A stretch of DNA of 64,000 nt from Orobanche coerulescens. Taxonomy: Eukaryota; Streptophyta; Magnoliopsida; Lamiales; Orobanchaceae. Position 1 is the stretch's first letter. Each line of letters opens with the position of its first letter. Positions 11,366 to 27,156 of this stretch are shown in pieces. The notes under the pieces were generated by a model that made no database searches, was not told where the DNA came from, and saw only the letters and a list, made by a program, of their open reading frames with translations. The stretch lies in NCBI GenBank assembly GCA_033398695.1, contig CM065806.1, positions 45,967,001 to 46,031,000 of the forward strand, written 5' to 3'. Both the position numbers and the translations under genes were made by a program.

Positions 11366-11521
11366 TGTTAGCTTATGTTTGTAATTGGGCCTGGCCCACT
11401 TCTCTTGTTAGCCGTTTAGGGTTTTGGTTCCTTGCCTTTAAATAGGGCTTGTATGTTTCTTTGTTATTATGCTTTTCTACTCTAATAAAAACCCTAGTAA
11501 ACTTTCGGCTCTAAATCTTCA
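11366..11521 (+). repeat. Copia 3' LTR
   Basis: Same length as the 5' LTR, with no difference seen on reading. Followed directly by the cttat duplication. Confidence 0.95.
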
Positions 11522-11526
11522 CTTAT

Positions 11527-12451
11527 AAGGCTGATTTTCAGAAAGTTTCAATTAGGTAATCCTGTTTTACGTCACATACGTAATAGCTAAAGAAAACCAA
11601 CTTGTTGAACGAAGTCAATAGAGGTCAACTCTCGCCAAAGCAACAAACAGCAAAGAAGGTACAATCTCACACTACAGCCTAGCCACCTGATGCACCCACC
11701 ACCCACGCCTAAAAAACTGCTGACCGCAAGTACAACAGCACCCAGCAGCAGGGAGAAACCAGCAGCACAGCACCAGCCAGCAATTAGAGCCACAAAACAG
11801 GAACCCACCAACCAGGATTTCTGATGTTATTTGCTACCTCTGTGTCTGGAACGGCATGATTTATGAATGAAACATTTATCAGATTTAAATTCAACATAAA
11901 GTAACTAATCTAGAAGGATCTTCAAAGAGGGTAAAAGAAAGCATGTTCCACAGAGATAAGAGATAAGCACTACCAATCATAGCAAATAAAAACAAGTAGA
12001 AACAAAAAGCCCTCCCCCATTACCAAAAAAAAAAAAAAAAAAAACATATATACTAAAAAATTAAGCTCTGATCATAAGCACTAACTACAACTCATATATG
12101 GTCAAAATTACAACTGAAAAATCATACAATGTTTGAAAACAAACTTTTAAAAATGAAATTAAAGCAAAATTTTAGTCGCCAATTGCAAATTAAAGCTCAT
12201 TTAATCAACATATCATTTACCAAAGAATCACCTCCAAAAAAAATCTCTAACATACTTGGTATCAATCAACATGAAGAACCTCAAATTAATCAAATGGCCA
12301 AATAACTCGCACAAAATCTGGCGATAGAGGACCTTGAAGGTTGTTTAATATTTACTTTCTAACCTTGAAATATCCAATATGTGTACTGTGTATTTACTTC
12401 CTCTAAGCTCAATGAGGGGAAATTAAATAAAAGATGAGAAATAAAAATTCA
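11527..12451. other. Downstream region of lysyl-tRNA synthetase gene
   Basis: Probably holds the 3' UTR of the minus-strand gene. No protein domain was found. An A-rich run lies near 12025-12045. A further 3' exon cannot be excluded because a strong donor (CAG/GTAAGT on the minus strand) overlaps the proposed stop at 12452-12460. Confidence 0.35.
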
Positions 12452-16785
<4,334 letters not shown>

Positions 16786-17234
16786 CTACAGGAAAGAGGA
16801 AAAAACAACAGTATTGTGGAAAACCCAACAACAAACAATTTCACCAATGCGTTTGCTGAAAACAAAGAACATTACATACACTTATCTTATTCATGTGTAC
16901 TTGAGTGGTTGAGCCTTGTGACCTTAGATCGCAAGTTGCAACCTAAAAAAAGTATTCACCGAGTCAATCATGCCAAAGCACGAAAATCACAAATTTAGGC
17001 AACTCACCTTGAAAAACATAGTCTCATATGGCTAACTACGGCACCCAAACGTTTTCAACCAAATATGTCACTTGGCTCACTATATTGTTAGATATAATAT
17101 CACAATATTCTCAAATGGCTCACTAGAAACGAAAACATAAACGAAAACCGGAACCACAAGAAACTACCAAATTATTGCTGGCATTAGCTGGAACTAATAG
17201 ATTTTTGCAAAATTGATGAAGAGTTAATTTAAAA

Positions 17235-17765
17235 TTTTACCAAAAAAAAAAGGGGAAAAATCAAACCTGCTCATGATTCAAGCTCAGTGTAAATCAAAAT
17301 TGGAAACTCCGAAAAACAACCAAATTCTAACATGCAATTAGCCGGAACTTCAAATTTTAACTATACGATTTCTCGCGAAGAACTTCAAATAAAATCAAAA
17401 GAAAGGTAACTAGACATAAATGACGCTGCAATTTCACGAGATAAAATTCAAATAAACGAAAATCGCAAACTCAAAATTAATCTCGAATATATGAAGCAGA
17501 AACGGAAATCGGAATCAGAACTACCAAAGTATTGCTCGCATTTAGCCACGAAGCTGATGAAGAATCGATTAAAAATATTACCAAAAAAAAAACACAAATC
17601 AAACCTGCAATTCAGCTAGCTTCAAGCTCAGTACGAATCAAAAACAGAAAATTGGAAAAACAACCAAATTCTAACATGCAATTAGCCGGAACTTCAAAAT
17701 TTAACTAATACGATTTCTCGCAAAATATATGTGAAGAACTTCAAATAAAATCATAAGAAAGCAGA
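17235..17765. repeat. Diverged tandem duplication in the 5' intron
   Basis: A segment of about 170-190 bp at 17235-17405 recurs at 17575-17762, with shared words caaccaaattctaacatgca and attagccggaacttca and scattered indels. It lies in the inferred 5' UTR intron of the synthetase gene. Confidence 0.8.
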
Positions 17766-17790
17766 GGAGAGAAAGAGAAATGACAAATAC

Positions 17791-17862
17791 CTGAGCTGAG
17801 CTGAGCTGATGAAGGCTGAGTGACAACGAGAGAAAGGGTGACGATGAAGGTTCTCTCTCAAA
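17791..17862 (-). other. Putative non-coding 5' UTR exon of the synthetase gene
   Basis: On the minus strand, pyrimidine-rich DNA (ctttctctcgttgtcactc) ends at a good donor (gctcag/gtatttg at 17791/17790), about 30 bp past a TATA box. It contains no ATG. The next recognised exon starts at 16785, giving an inferred intron of about 1 kb in the leader. Confidence 0.5.
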
Positions 17863-17883
17863 AAAAAATCAAAAGAAAGCGAG

Positions 17884-17898
17884 GGGATTTATATATGA
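17884..17898 (-). promoter_or_regulatory. TATA box of the synthetase gene
   Basis: Minus strand reads catatataaatcc, a near-consensus TATA box about 25-35 bp before the pyrimidine-rich leader. A hAT element begins about 210 bp further upstream (18104). Confidence 0.55.
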
Positions 17899-19291
17899 AA
17901 AAATGAAATGGGCGTAACTAACTTAGTCCCGCCAATAATCTCTCTAGAAACTTCGTTCCACCCTCCCCTTTCTTGGGGTGCTGAGTGACGTGGCCAGAGC
18001 CAGGAGGCCTTGTGGATGGATTTTGGCCTGATTTTTATACCCATCGTGAGAGCAATCAATAATCGAGTGGTGGTGTTTGTTGGTTATAGAAGGGAAGCTG
18101 GAGTAGAGGTGCCCATAGCCGGGTCTGGGTCCGGGTCGGATCTGCCGGGTCGTCGGGTCAGCCGATCAGGGTCCGGACCCCACCCGTACATATGAAATGT
18201 ACGGGGTTGGCGGGTCGGCGGGTCGGCCACGGGTCTGGGCCGCTATAATTTTTTTTAGAAGTATTTATAAAATTTTATTTATTATCATTTTGTATACGAA
18301 AAATAACTATAGGTGAACAAGGAAATCATTTGAAAAAATGAGCTTATATTTAATTTTAAATTTTTACTTAAAATTAAATTGCCTACGTATCCTCGTGAGT
18401 AGAGCTGCAAATGGGTCGGATTCGAGTCGAGTACACCCGAACTCGAGTCGAGTTTTTCAGTTTTGGAATTCGGGTCGAGTTATCCCGAGTCAAGTCGAGC
18501 AACACATAAGCCTGCCGAGTTTGACCCGTTCGAGTACACTCGGGTCACTCGAGTAGCTCGTCGAGTCGGGCAGGTCAGGTAGGATTCGGGTCGAGTCGGG
18601 TTGTACCTGTTTTTCTGACATTTTCTGCATATTTTTCTATAAAATTCAAATTTTTTTATTCTACAAAATTTTGCTTTTTACATAAACATCAAATAAGAAA
18701 CGAAAATTATAACGTTAAAAAATAAAAGCAAGAAAAAAAAAACCAACATAAAATTAGGAAAAAATTACCAAGAACAAGAAGTACCTAAGAAGCGCAGAAC
18801 AAGAAAAAATCACAATAGCTACCGTCTAACAATCCGCAACAAACCAACAACTTTAATCTTTAGCGAAGAACCATATCGAACCGTCTTTCAGTTATTGATC
18901 GAGCCACTTGCTGAAAAACAACAAATAAATACTATTAAATTACACATCACATCACATATATATGAATTAGAATTCATGAATTTTAATTTTTAATCTATTA
19001 GTAGTTTAATACAATAAAAGTACAAAATAAGATTTACAAATTTTTAGAAAACATACCTTCGTTATTAGGAATGTTCAAGTCGATCTCCACTTCCTTTAAC
19101 TTAAAATTATCCTTCTAATAAGTTGACAATGTAGAAGAAAAAAAATAAAATTAACAACAGAATATGATATATGGACTGTTAGAAAAAAATATACAAATTA
19201 TGCATACAAACACAACTTCTTTTAGTGTAATTGACCATTTGAAACTACTATATTACAAATGGAAACTGGAAGGGCACTGATCTTGAAGCAT

Positions 19292-21608
19292 TTAATGGAC
19301 AGAAAAAATACTGAAAGGGGAAAAAAATATGGTGTATGGATGCAGGATGTAATATGGTATATGGACTGTTAGAAAAAATATCATGAGCAGAAAAAAGAGA
19401 ATATGGTATATGGATGCAGGATGTATTATATTATATGGTATATGAGTAGAAAAAATATGCACCTCTGATGTTTTCTTAAGTCCATAAAGTTCACGTGCCC
19501 AATCAGCTCCACATAGCAACATTTCGACAGTTTCAGTTTTCAAGCAAGCACGATGAGGTTCAATTACTCTACCACCGGCACTGAAAGTTGACTCAGAAGC
19601 TACCGTTGTGATTGGAATAGCTAAAACATCAGCAGCCATTAGTGGCAATACAGGATATTTACCTCGATTTGCTCTCCACCAGTCTAATGCCTCAAAATGG
19701 TCTCCAACAACAGGATAAATGCTTTCTTCCAAATATAAATCAAATTCTATTTTTATAGGCTGAGAACATGTATCTGATTGTCTCAAAAACAACCCATATT
19801 TCGAAATTCCCCCAAGAACAGGCTTGCCTAATACACTTCAATGCCTATGCAAAGTTTGCGAACCACTACTAGTCGATGATGACTCCAAAGTTGACTCTTT
19901 CCCTTTATTTATTTTTTCACCTACTTTCTCATCAACATATTCCTTATATAAATCAGTCAATGCTTTTTTAACAGTATCCAAAACATTTTCCGCTTCTTCT
20001 CCATAGATGATAGGAAAACAAAATCGTAGAAGCTGCAACTTGAACCTTGGGTCCAACACAGAGCCAATTGACATACATAAATTACATTCTGACCAATATT
20101 TGTCAAACTTCTTCTTTATGGGGGTAGCCATATCTCTGATGTATGATTTCCTGTAATTGCATTTCATATCTAGCAATTCTTTAACTCTATAAACCTCAGA
20201 GAGAAATAAATTTGCAGTTGGATACTGAGAACCGGATACGACATGTGTGACATCATTAAAGATCTCTAAGAATTCACATACATTACTAACCTTTTCCCAC
20301 TCTTCATCATCAGGGACATACTCAAATCCCCTATCCCAATTACCAAAACGACGAAACACTTGCTTAAAAGTGCATGCAACTGAGAGCATATTATAAGTTG
20401 AATTCGAGCGCGTCGGGACATCTAGAACTAGCTTCCTAGATTTAGCTCCAAATTGAGTAGCAAAAAGACCAAACTGATTTCGGCGACCCTCTGAACCGGC
20501 AACATATTTAACTCCATCTCTTATTGTGTCAATAATTGACTCAATTGGTTTGAGTCCATCTTGCACCAAGAGATTGAGAATATGTGCACAACAACGGACA
20601 TGGAAAAATCTACCATCCAAAGGTAAGTGATCCCTAATCATCACATAATTTTGCTTCAGATTTCTTAGTGCCACATCATTCGCTCTAGCATTATCTACAG
20701 TGATCGTGCCTATTTTTTTCTCAATTCCCCATTCGATGAATGAATTAGAAAGTGCTTCGGCAATGACAACACCACTGTGGGAAGGGGGAGCATTACAAAA
20801 GTTAAGGACTCGCATATTCAACTTCCAGTTACTATCTATCCAGTGCCAAGTTACAACCATATACCCAAGTTTTTGATTTGAAGATGTCCACATATCCGTT
20901 GTAATATTCACTTTGCCCACATCTTTTAAAACTTCTTTCAATTTCACTTTTTCATATTCATAAACCTTATAACAATCTGACTTCGCAGTTGTCCGACTAA
21001 CCTTTTTCCAAAAAGGAGTTGCAGTCCTCATTATTTCATTAAACATAAAAGACTCGACATGAGTAAAAGGTAACTCATTGATCATGATGTAATGCGCTCT
21101 TTTCTCCCTCATATTCGAATGGTCATACTTGAAAGTACTAAGTTGTTCATTTACCTCTTCACCTTCGGTACCTGGATTTGACTTAAAAGCCAATTGTGTC
21201 TGTTTATGCTTCCCATTTTTCTTTAAGCAAGACGTCAAGTGTTTGTTCAATGCAGACGTTGAAGATGTCTTCCCTCTTGATAACATACTTTGACACATCT
21301 TGCATTGTGCACGCTTATTCCCTGTTTTTGGATCATCGGAATATGCGCTCATATACTGCCACACACCATTTGTCTTCTCTTTCTCTTTTTTCTTAGAAAC
21401 TTGTGCATCTTCCTCACTGGGTGTCGGGTTTGTTGACTTCCTTTTTTTTACCACTTTTGTGAACATCAACAATCTCATCGTCATCATTTTCCTCAAAACC
21501 CAATTCTTCCTCTCCGAGTTCTGGCAGTTGGGTATCTTCGAAAATGGTATCCATACACGGGCTAGAAGATGATTGAATTGAACGATTTGGGTTGTTCAAC
21601 AAAGACAT
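19292..21608 (-). pseudogene. BED-type hAT transposase (RICESLEEPER-like), two frameshifts
   Basis: Transposase of the inner hAT. From the ATG at 21608: an acidic N-terminus; a frame change in an A8 run near 21447; a BED zinc finger (CKMCQSMLSRGK...HLTSC, around 21310-21230); the catalytic core with ITTDMWTSSN (about 20910), TVDNARANDVALRNL (about 20690) and RCCAHILNLLVQDGL (about 20570); a helical region; then a second frame change between about 19838 and 19795. Last is the C-terminal dimerisation domain (PLMAADVLAIPITTVASEST, about 19650-19590) ending near 19470. The N-terminal break in a homopolymer could be a base-calling error. Otherwise the protein looks complete, so the element may have been active until recently. 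Confidence 0.9.
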
Positions 21609-22144
21609 AATGATCAACCTGAAAATAGACAACAAATTAAGAAAATGTGAATCAAAATCTGAAACTTGAACAATATACTCAATAAATTCATCAAATGATT
21701 CTAATCTGAAAATTGACAACAAATTGAACAAATTCTGTACAAATTCCACACTACACTGTACAAATCCAACAAATTCAAATCTGAACTCTAAACTAAACTA
21801 AACTCTAAACAAATTCAACAATTAACTGGGTTCATAATGATCAAATCTGAATTCTAAACTAAACTCTAAACAAATTCAACAAATTCAACAAATTCATGAA
21901 CGGGAGGAAAAAATCATGAAAACATGAAAACCCTAAACTAAACTCTAAACACCAGTTCTTACGGGAGGGGAACTACAAAAATTATAACTGAAGAAGAAGA
22001 ATACACTGAAAAAATCAAGTTGGTATTACTTGCGTTGCTCTGCTCGGCTTTTCCTGCTCCACTTCCGAGTTCCGATAGCAACTCGCGACGGCCGGGAAGA
22101 AACGATGGACTTCGACTGGTATGGATGCTCGGGACAGTGGATCG

Positions 22145-22206
22145 AGTAGTGACTCGTGTGTACCGGGGTGTGTGTGTGTGTGTACTGGGGTGTGTGTGTG
22201 TGTGTT
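22145..22206. repeat. (GT)n microsatellite
   Basis: Two adjacent GT runs within the right part of the inner hAT. Confidence 0.9.
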
Positions 22207-22775
22207 TGAGAAGAGAATGAAAGTCAAAGCAGTGAAGCGGGTGGTGGCGGGGTGAGAGAATAAAGACTGCACCTGCACTGCACGGGATGAGGGTTTAATT
22301 AACCTAGCCGAGTCGGGTACCTGACGGGTCGAGTCGAATCCGGGTCATCTAATCGAGGGTAGGCGAGTATACCCGACTCGACCCGAGTACGAAAACGAGC
22401 TCCCAATACGCGCCGAACTCGAACAAGTCGGACTCACGGAACCGAGTCGAGTACAAGAAAACCGAGTCGAACCCGGGTATACTCGACCGGTTCTGCAGCC
22501 CTACTCGTAAGGAATCAAAGCTCTACGTAGTTCTTTTACTTAAGAAGAATTAAAAAAATGGGCTTGTATTTAATTTTAAGTTTTCATTTAAAATTAAATT
22601 GCCTACATATTCTCGTGAGGAATCAAAGCCCTACGTAGTTCTTTTTACTTACCTGACTTACCTTACTTACCTTTAGTCGAAGTCGATATCGTCGTCGTCC
22701 TGATCATCGGTTTTGACTGGACTCTCCTTCAGTAGTGCCTTCTTGATAGGCATCTTGGTCCGCTAATAGGTCATC

Positions 22776-23093
22776 TCACTTATTTTCTTGATCTCGTAAC
22801 TCGGCTTTTGTTGCGTCTTTAAGTATCATTTGAGCCTCAAGATTTTTTGGCGTCATTCGGGATCTCCGCTTGTCTAACATATAGCCTCCTTCACTAAAAG
22901 CACTCTCAACGGGGACTGTGGATGCGGGTACTGCAAGAATTTCTTGTGTCATAATGGAAAGTATGGGAAATTCGGTTCCCCTTCTCTTCCACCAATCCAA
23001 CAGATCAAATGTACCTACATTGTCATCCTCCGGTACAAAACTAGTTGCATAACATCGACTAAGGTCATTTCTTTGACCGACATTACCCCCCAT
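22776..23093 (-). pseudogene. hAT dimerisation-domain remnant of the outer element
   Basis: An open stretch of 105 codons with the hAT C-terminal signature: LLDWWKRRGTEFPILS, then ILAVPASTVPVESAFSEGG. It differs from the inner hAT's version, so it is the outer element's own transposase C-terminus. The catalytic core before it is missing. Confidence 0.85.
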
Positions 23094-23231
23094 ATTTCTT
23101 GCTATATTATTTGTAATCCTAGTTCTTGTTTTTTGAGTTTGAATCCTATCACCATATTTAGCTAAATATTCAGAAAAAACAGTTTCTAAATATTTAACAT
23201 AGATTCATCGATTTCATGGTCCATTTCTTCG

Positions 23232-23522
23232 TCAATGTTTTGCAGTTGTTGACGATTCGGGATATGTCGAAATCCCTGTGGTCAACTTCTTCTTCACTGG
23301 TAGTTGTTGTACTACCGTAATAGATATGTTCATGTATAGCATCATATTTAGGTTCTTGACTTTAATTTTCAAAAAACCGGGTGGAGTTTGGGTTTGGGGC
23401 TCCCGAATAATTATTCCAGATGGTTTCTCCGATTTGCCCCAAAGAGCCATTCGCTCGAACTTGAACATTTTGGATTTTTTGGGAGACGTAGCAATACCCT
23501 TTCCCTTGTCAGAACTCGACAT
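23232..23522 (-). pseudogene. N-terminal transposase remnant of the outer hAT (likely)
   Basis: An open stretch of 96 codons starting MSSSDKGKGIATSPKKSK, basic and serine-rich like hAT transposase N-termini. No zinc finger is visible in frame. It is assigned by position only: it lies inside the outer element, upstream of the dimerisation remnant. Confidence 0.45.
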
Positions 23523-23684
23523 AATGATTAAATGCTAAAAAAAAGAGATTAAATAGTATAGCAATTAGCAATGAGAGAATATTGGACTTGATACTTTATT
23601 TCCGGGTCCTACACGGGTCATCCGGGTCCGGGTCGACCGGTCGATCCGCCAGGTCCGGGTTTTTTGGGGGCCTCTAAGCTGGAG

Positions 23685-24572
23685 TAGAGAGTATTGGACT
23701 TGATACTTTATTTCCTTTTTTCTTTCTTTTTTTTCTTTTTTTTTAGGAGTAGGACAGGTGGTTTCTAATTGAGTGAACTTTTGTTGTGTGCATTAACCAT
23801 AAATTAGAAAAATATTTTGTTCTTATAGTCCGTGCAATGTTGTTCTGAATGTTAATACATTAAATACATTCATCTTGTTGTGTTATTAGAAACAGTAAAT
23901 AAATGTTTTAGCCATTCACATTTTCTCTTTCATATATGTATATTCATATTTTTTTCTTTTAGTACTTCACAAGATTGATAATTCAATTCTCATCCGATAT
24001 ATTAATTATTGATTTGAGAATTTTGTTTTAATAGGGCGATATATTAAAAATATTATATGATCTTGAGTCCTCTCTTTCGAGACCACCAATTCTACTTAAA
24101 TTTATCACATTATTATAACGAGGCATTCTGACCCGTACGATGCACTGGTTTTGTTTTTCGATAAACTATTGAACTTTTACTTATGTCTAAAACTCAACCC
24201 TTTTTATTTTGGAAAACTCATTTAATTTATCTGTTCAAATCGGATGTACTACCACTCACTGCTACAAAAGAGCATTATTTTACCTTTATCGTTGACATTG
24301 TCTCTACATTACGTGTAGCATACATTGTTATTTGACCAACAAAATACATTCTTCTTTCTTCAAGAATGGATATGAACATTTGTTTGTGATAATTTTTCAT
24401 AGTATGAGTAAAGGTTAGAAGTGACTATTTATAGTTTGTAAGAAATCATGAGTTGTAAGTTTTTTACTTTTTTTATTTATCTTCAGTTAATAATGCACTT
24501 TGATCCAATTAATAGAAATTTCATCAATTCATAAAAATATCATCTTTCATGGTATTTCGATGAGCTCTTCTA
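23685..24572. other. AT-rich intergenic DNA
   Basis: No gene or bounded repeat recognised. Confidence 0.4.
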
Positions 24573-26912
24573 TGTAATACCCGAGATTTCTGTTATGTAA
24601 TTGGAACTTGTGATATTGTAATGATTGTACTTTTGTATGAGTACTATTCTCCGTATTTCATAATCCGATGCCATCGAGCATGTAATTTCGTGTATGTGAT
24701 TTAAATGGTTGAAATTCTGTGCATGTAGCGCACGCTACAGGCTACGGGTAGCGTACGCTAACATGGTTTCATAGCGTACGCTACCGAGTGTAATTAGCGC
24801 ACGCTACGCGTGGTCAAACTGATTGAGACGCGCGGTAGGTGAGATCTGGCCGGGGGACCCTTGTCGGATCCTGTCGAATGTATCTGGACGGCTTTCGGGA
24901 AAAGCCGAGTCAACGCCTTAGCGCACGCTAGAGGTCTATGCGTAGCGCACGCTAAGTGCCGAGTACGATTTAGGCGTGAGCCGTTAGCGCACGCTACGGA
25001 TAGTGTATAGCGCGCTAATAGCCATTTATTATAAATAGAGATGACATCCTATTCGTGAATTGATCCTTTCTTCCCCATAACCCGAACTCTTGCACTTGAA
25101 ACATAACTCCATTCATCTTAAACACTCCATATCAAACTCTTATTTCGAGATTGAAGATCTTATATCATTGTAGATTGGTGTTCAAGCCTTGGGTGTTGGA
25201 TTGCTTCATTTTCATCCGTGTTCTTCACTACTTTGAGGTAGGTGATTCTTCACCAATGATTAGTAATGTTCATGAGGAAGTTTGAATCATGTTTGGATAG
25301 CTAGTATCTCGTTTTTATCGGTCATCACATGTTAGAAGGATACTTTTGACGTATTGGTACTAGATGTCGAATGAACCTTTGAACCATCTTATTATAAGGA
25401 CTCCTAAGCATGTTTAAATCGATTTATGATCAAGTAATCGGATATTACCCAGTTGATACGTTGTATACGTTGGAATCATGTGTTTTGGAACGTAAGACGA
25501 TGGAACTTAGATTATTTCTTGAAGATCGTAGAGGAATTGTGTTATCAAGATAACTAACCGTATATTGGTATTTCATAATCATAAATTTTCCAGAAACCTT
25601 ATTAGCATGATATGCCCGAGGATAACTTGTAATATCACCATAGGGTTCATGAGTTCTTCATCATTCAACCCAGTTTTCGGTTCGTAGTATTCTGCCATGC
25701 AAGATTAGCGCACGCTAACATGTGTGAGTTAACGTGCGCTATCGAGGTTCGGTTTACGCCGCAGGCGTCGTAGCGTGCGTTATGAGGCGACAGTCGATCG
25801 CCGGTTGTGGCTAGCGCACGCTAGTCTTATACGATAGCGTACGCTAACAGTTCAGCTTAGCGCACGTTACTCATAATACGTAGCGCGCGCTAAGCAATCC
25901 AGGCAGCTTGTTTAGTTTGAGCTTTTCGGCCGTAGGTCGAATTGTTAGGCCATTGTTCGACTCGAGATGATTTGTATATCGTTCCTTTTGTTAAGGTTCG
26001 AGCTTGTTACGTTGATCGGAGGGGGCGGCCTTCGAGTGCGTCGAGAGCATTGAAGTATATCATTCTTGCCATCTTCGAGGCAAGTATCGTGATATGTTAA
26101 TATCGGTATTTTTGGAGTATACGTATGATTATGCATGTTGTTGAACATGATATTTACTTCGTTGATTTGTCATGATATTCGTTGTATATTGTTTATATGT
26201 TCATGTTGATGAACATAATGATTTGGCATATGTATATGCATGCGTTGTGTTTGTATACGTTGTACGATCTATGCTGAGGGCGCTGGATCGGATGTCCACC
26301 TCGTGTTGGTCCGACGGGATCATCTTGGGATCTAGGCTGAGGGCGCTGGATCATTGGACGGGTTATTTCCACCTCGTGTTGGTCCGACGGGATCATCTTG
26401 GGATCTATGCTGAGGGCGCTGGATCATTGGAATACCCATGCTGTGTAATGGAATCTTGTAGATTCGCATTGTCGGGTTCCGGTAGCGGAAGCCCGTGTGA
26501 TATGTCTTGTTGTGTATTGTTGATGCATATTCGAATTGTTTAAATACGATACTTGTACTTGCATTGTTTTGCTAACCCCCTCGGGGGTGGACATTTGTTT
26601 TGATGTTCAGGTAGCCAAGGAGCAGGGAAAGACCACGATCTGCAAGCGTGACGACGAAGGGGTTCAGTGATGTTTATTGTTATTGGAGATTTGTTGTCTT
26701 GGTTTGGTTTCTGTACTCGAGTACGTGTGTCCTTTGATATTAATTCGATATGGTTGTATTAATTACCCGTTGAACCAGTTGTACGTTTTCATAAACTCGA
26801 ATTTTCGCAGTATTGACGTCTTATTTTCACTTTCCTTTTTAATTAGCCTTGTAAATCCTTATTTAAAGGGTTTATGGCGCTGTAATTATTCCGAATATCT
26901 CGGGGTGTTACA
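24573..26912 (+). repeat. Tekay-like 5' LTR
   Basis: Palindrome cluster at 24727-25018 (eight tagcgNacgcta-type copies), TATA-like attataaatag at about 25029-25039, second palindrome cluster at 25706-25893 (seven copies), three copies of a unit of about 63 bp at 26270-26440, a palindrome accccctcgggggt at 26575-26588, and a 10-bp stem at 26851-26860/26866-26875. Confidence 0.95.
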
Positions 26913-27156
26913 GAATATGGTATCGGAGCTAAGATTTATGGATATCTTGGCAGTCGGGTTTTATTTGGGTCTGTTTACGTTATTTGATTTACGGGTCGTT
27001 TGTAACATCACTGTTCAGCCGAAGTCGTCATGTGGACCGTGGTTGTAAGTCTCTTAATCTCTTATACTACCGTTTTACTGAATTACTGTTTTGTGAGTAT
27101 TGACGGACTTTATTTCAAAAAATTTGTTCTGTATATTGAGAAATTTCATTTACAGT

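Larger units (their letters stand above)
6768..11521 (+). mobile_element. Ty1-copia LTR retrotransposon, full length
   Basis: Two LTRs of 156 bp (6768-6923 and 11366-11521) appear identical and are flanked by the 5-bp duplication cttat (6763-6767 and 11522-11526). The primer-binding site TGGTATCGGAGC begins at 6924, matching initiator-Met tRNA with one change. A polypurine tract (gaggggggA) lies at 11357-11365. The domain order gag-protease-integrase-RT-RNase H defines copia. Identical LTRs imply a very recent insertion. It lies about 0.9 kb past the 3' end of the lysyl-tRNA synthetase reading frame. Confidence 0.97.
18400..22503 (-). mobile_element. Inner hAT transposon, near complete
   Basis: Ends tagagctgcaa and ttctgcagcccta (inverted), with an 8-bp target duplication ctcgtgag (18392-18399) and ctcgtaag (22504-22511), one mismatch. 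Subterminal regions are packed with gagtcg/cgactc repeats, likely transposase-binding sites. It carries one transposase gene on the minus strand. A tandem paralogue of the target, uninterrupted, lies at about 22552-22655. Confidence 0.93.
18104..23676 (-). mobile_element. Outer hAT transposon (defective) hosting a second hAT
   Basis: Terminal inverted repeats tagaggtgccc (18104) and ggggggcctcta (ending 23676), flanked by a perfect 8-bp duplication agctggag (18096-18103, 23677-23684) as expected for hAT. Both ends carry GC-rich subterminal repeats built on cgggtc. Coding remnants on the minus strand are limited to an N-terminal piece and a C-terminal dimerisation piece. About 4.1 kb of the interior is the nested hAT. 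Confidence 0.92.

Noticed and set aside
11587..11811. Cysteine-rich hydrophobic minus-strand frame downstream of the synthetase
   Set aside because: No signal-peptide logic, no conserved spacing, and located in the likely 3' UTR. Composition explains it.
21770..21960. Telomere-like words (ccctaaac, ctctaaac)
   Set aside because: Only one true telo-box unit. The rest are ctaaacta/ctctaaac variants within the hAT 5' region and form no telomeric array.
24720..25020. Palindromic 12-mers read as a CRISPR-like array
   Set aside because: Spacing is irregular, repeats are 12 bp, the location is inside an LTR, and the genome is a plant. Not CRISPR.
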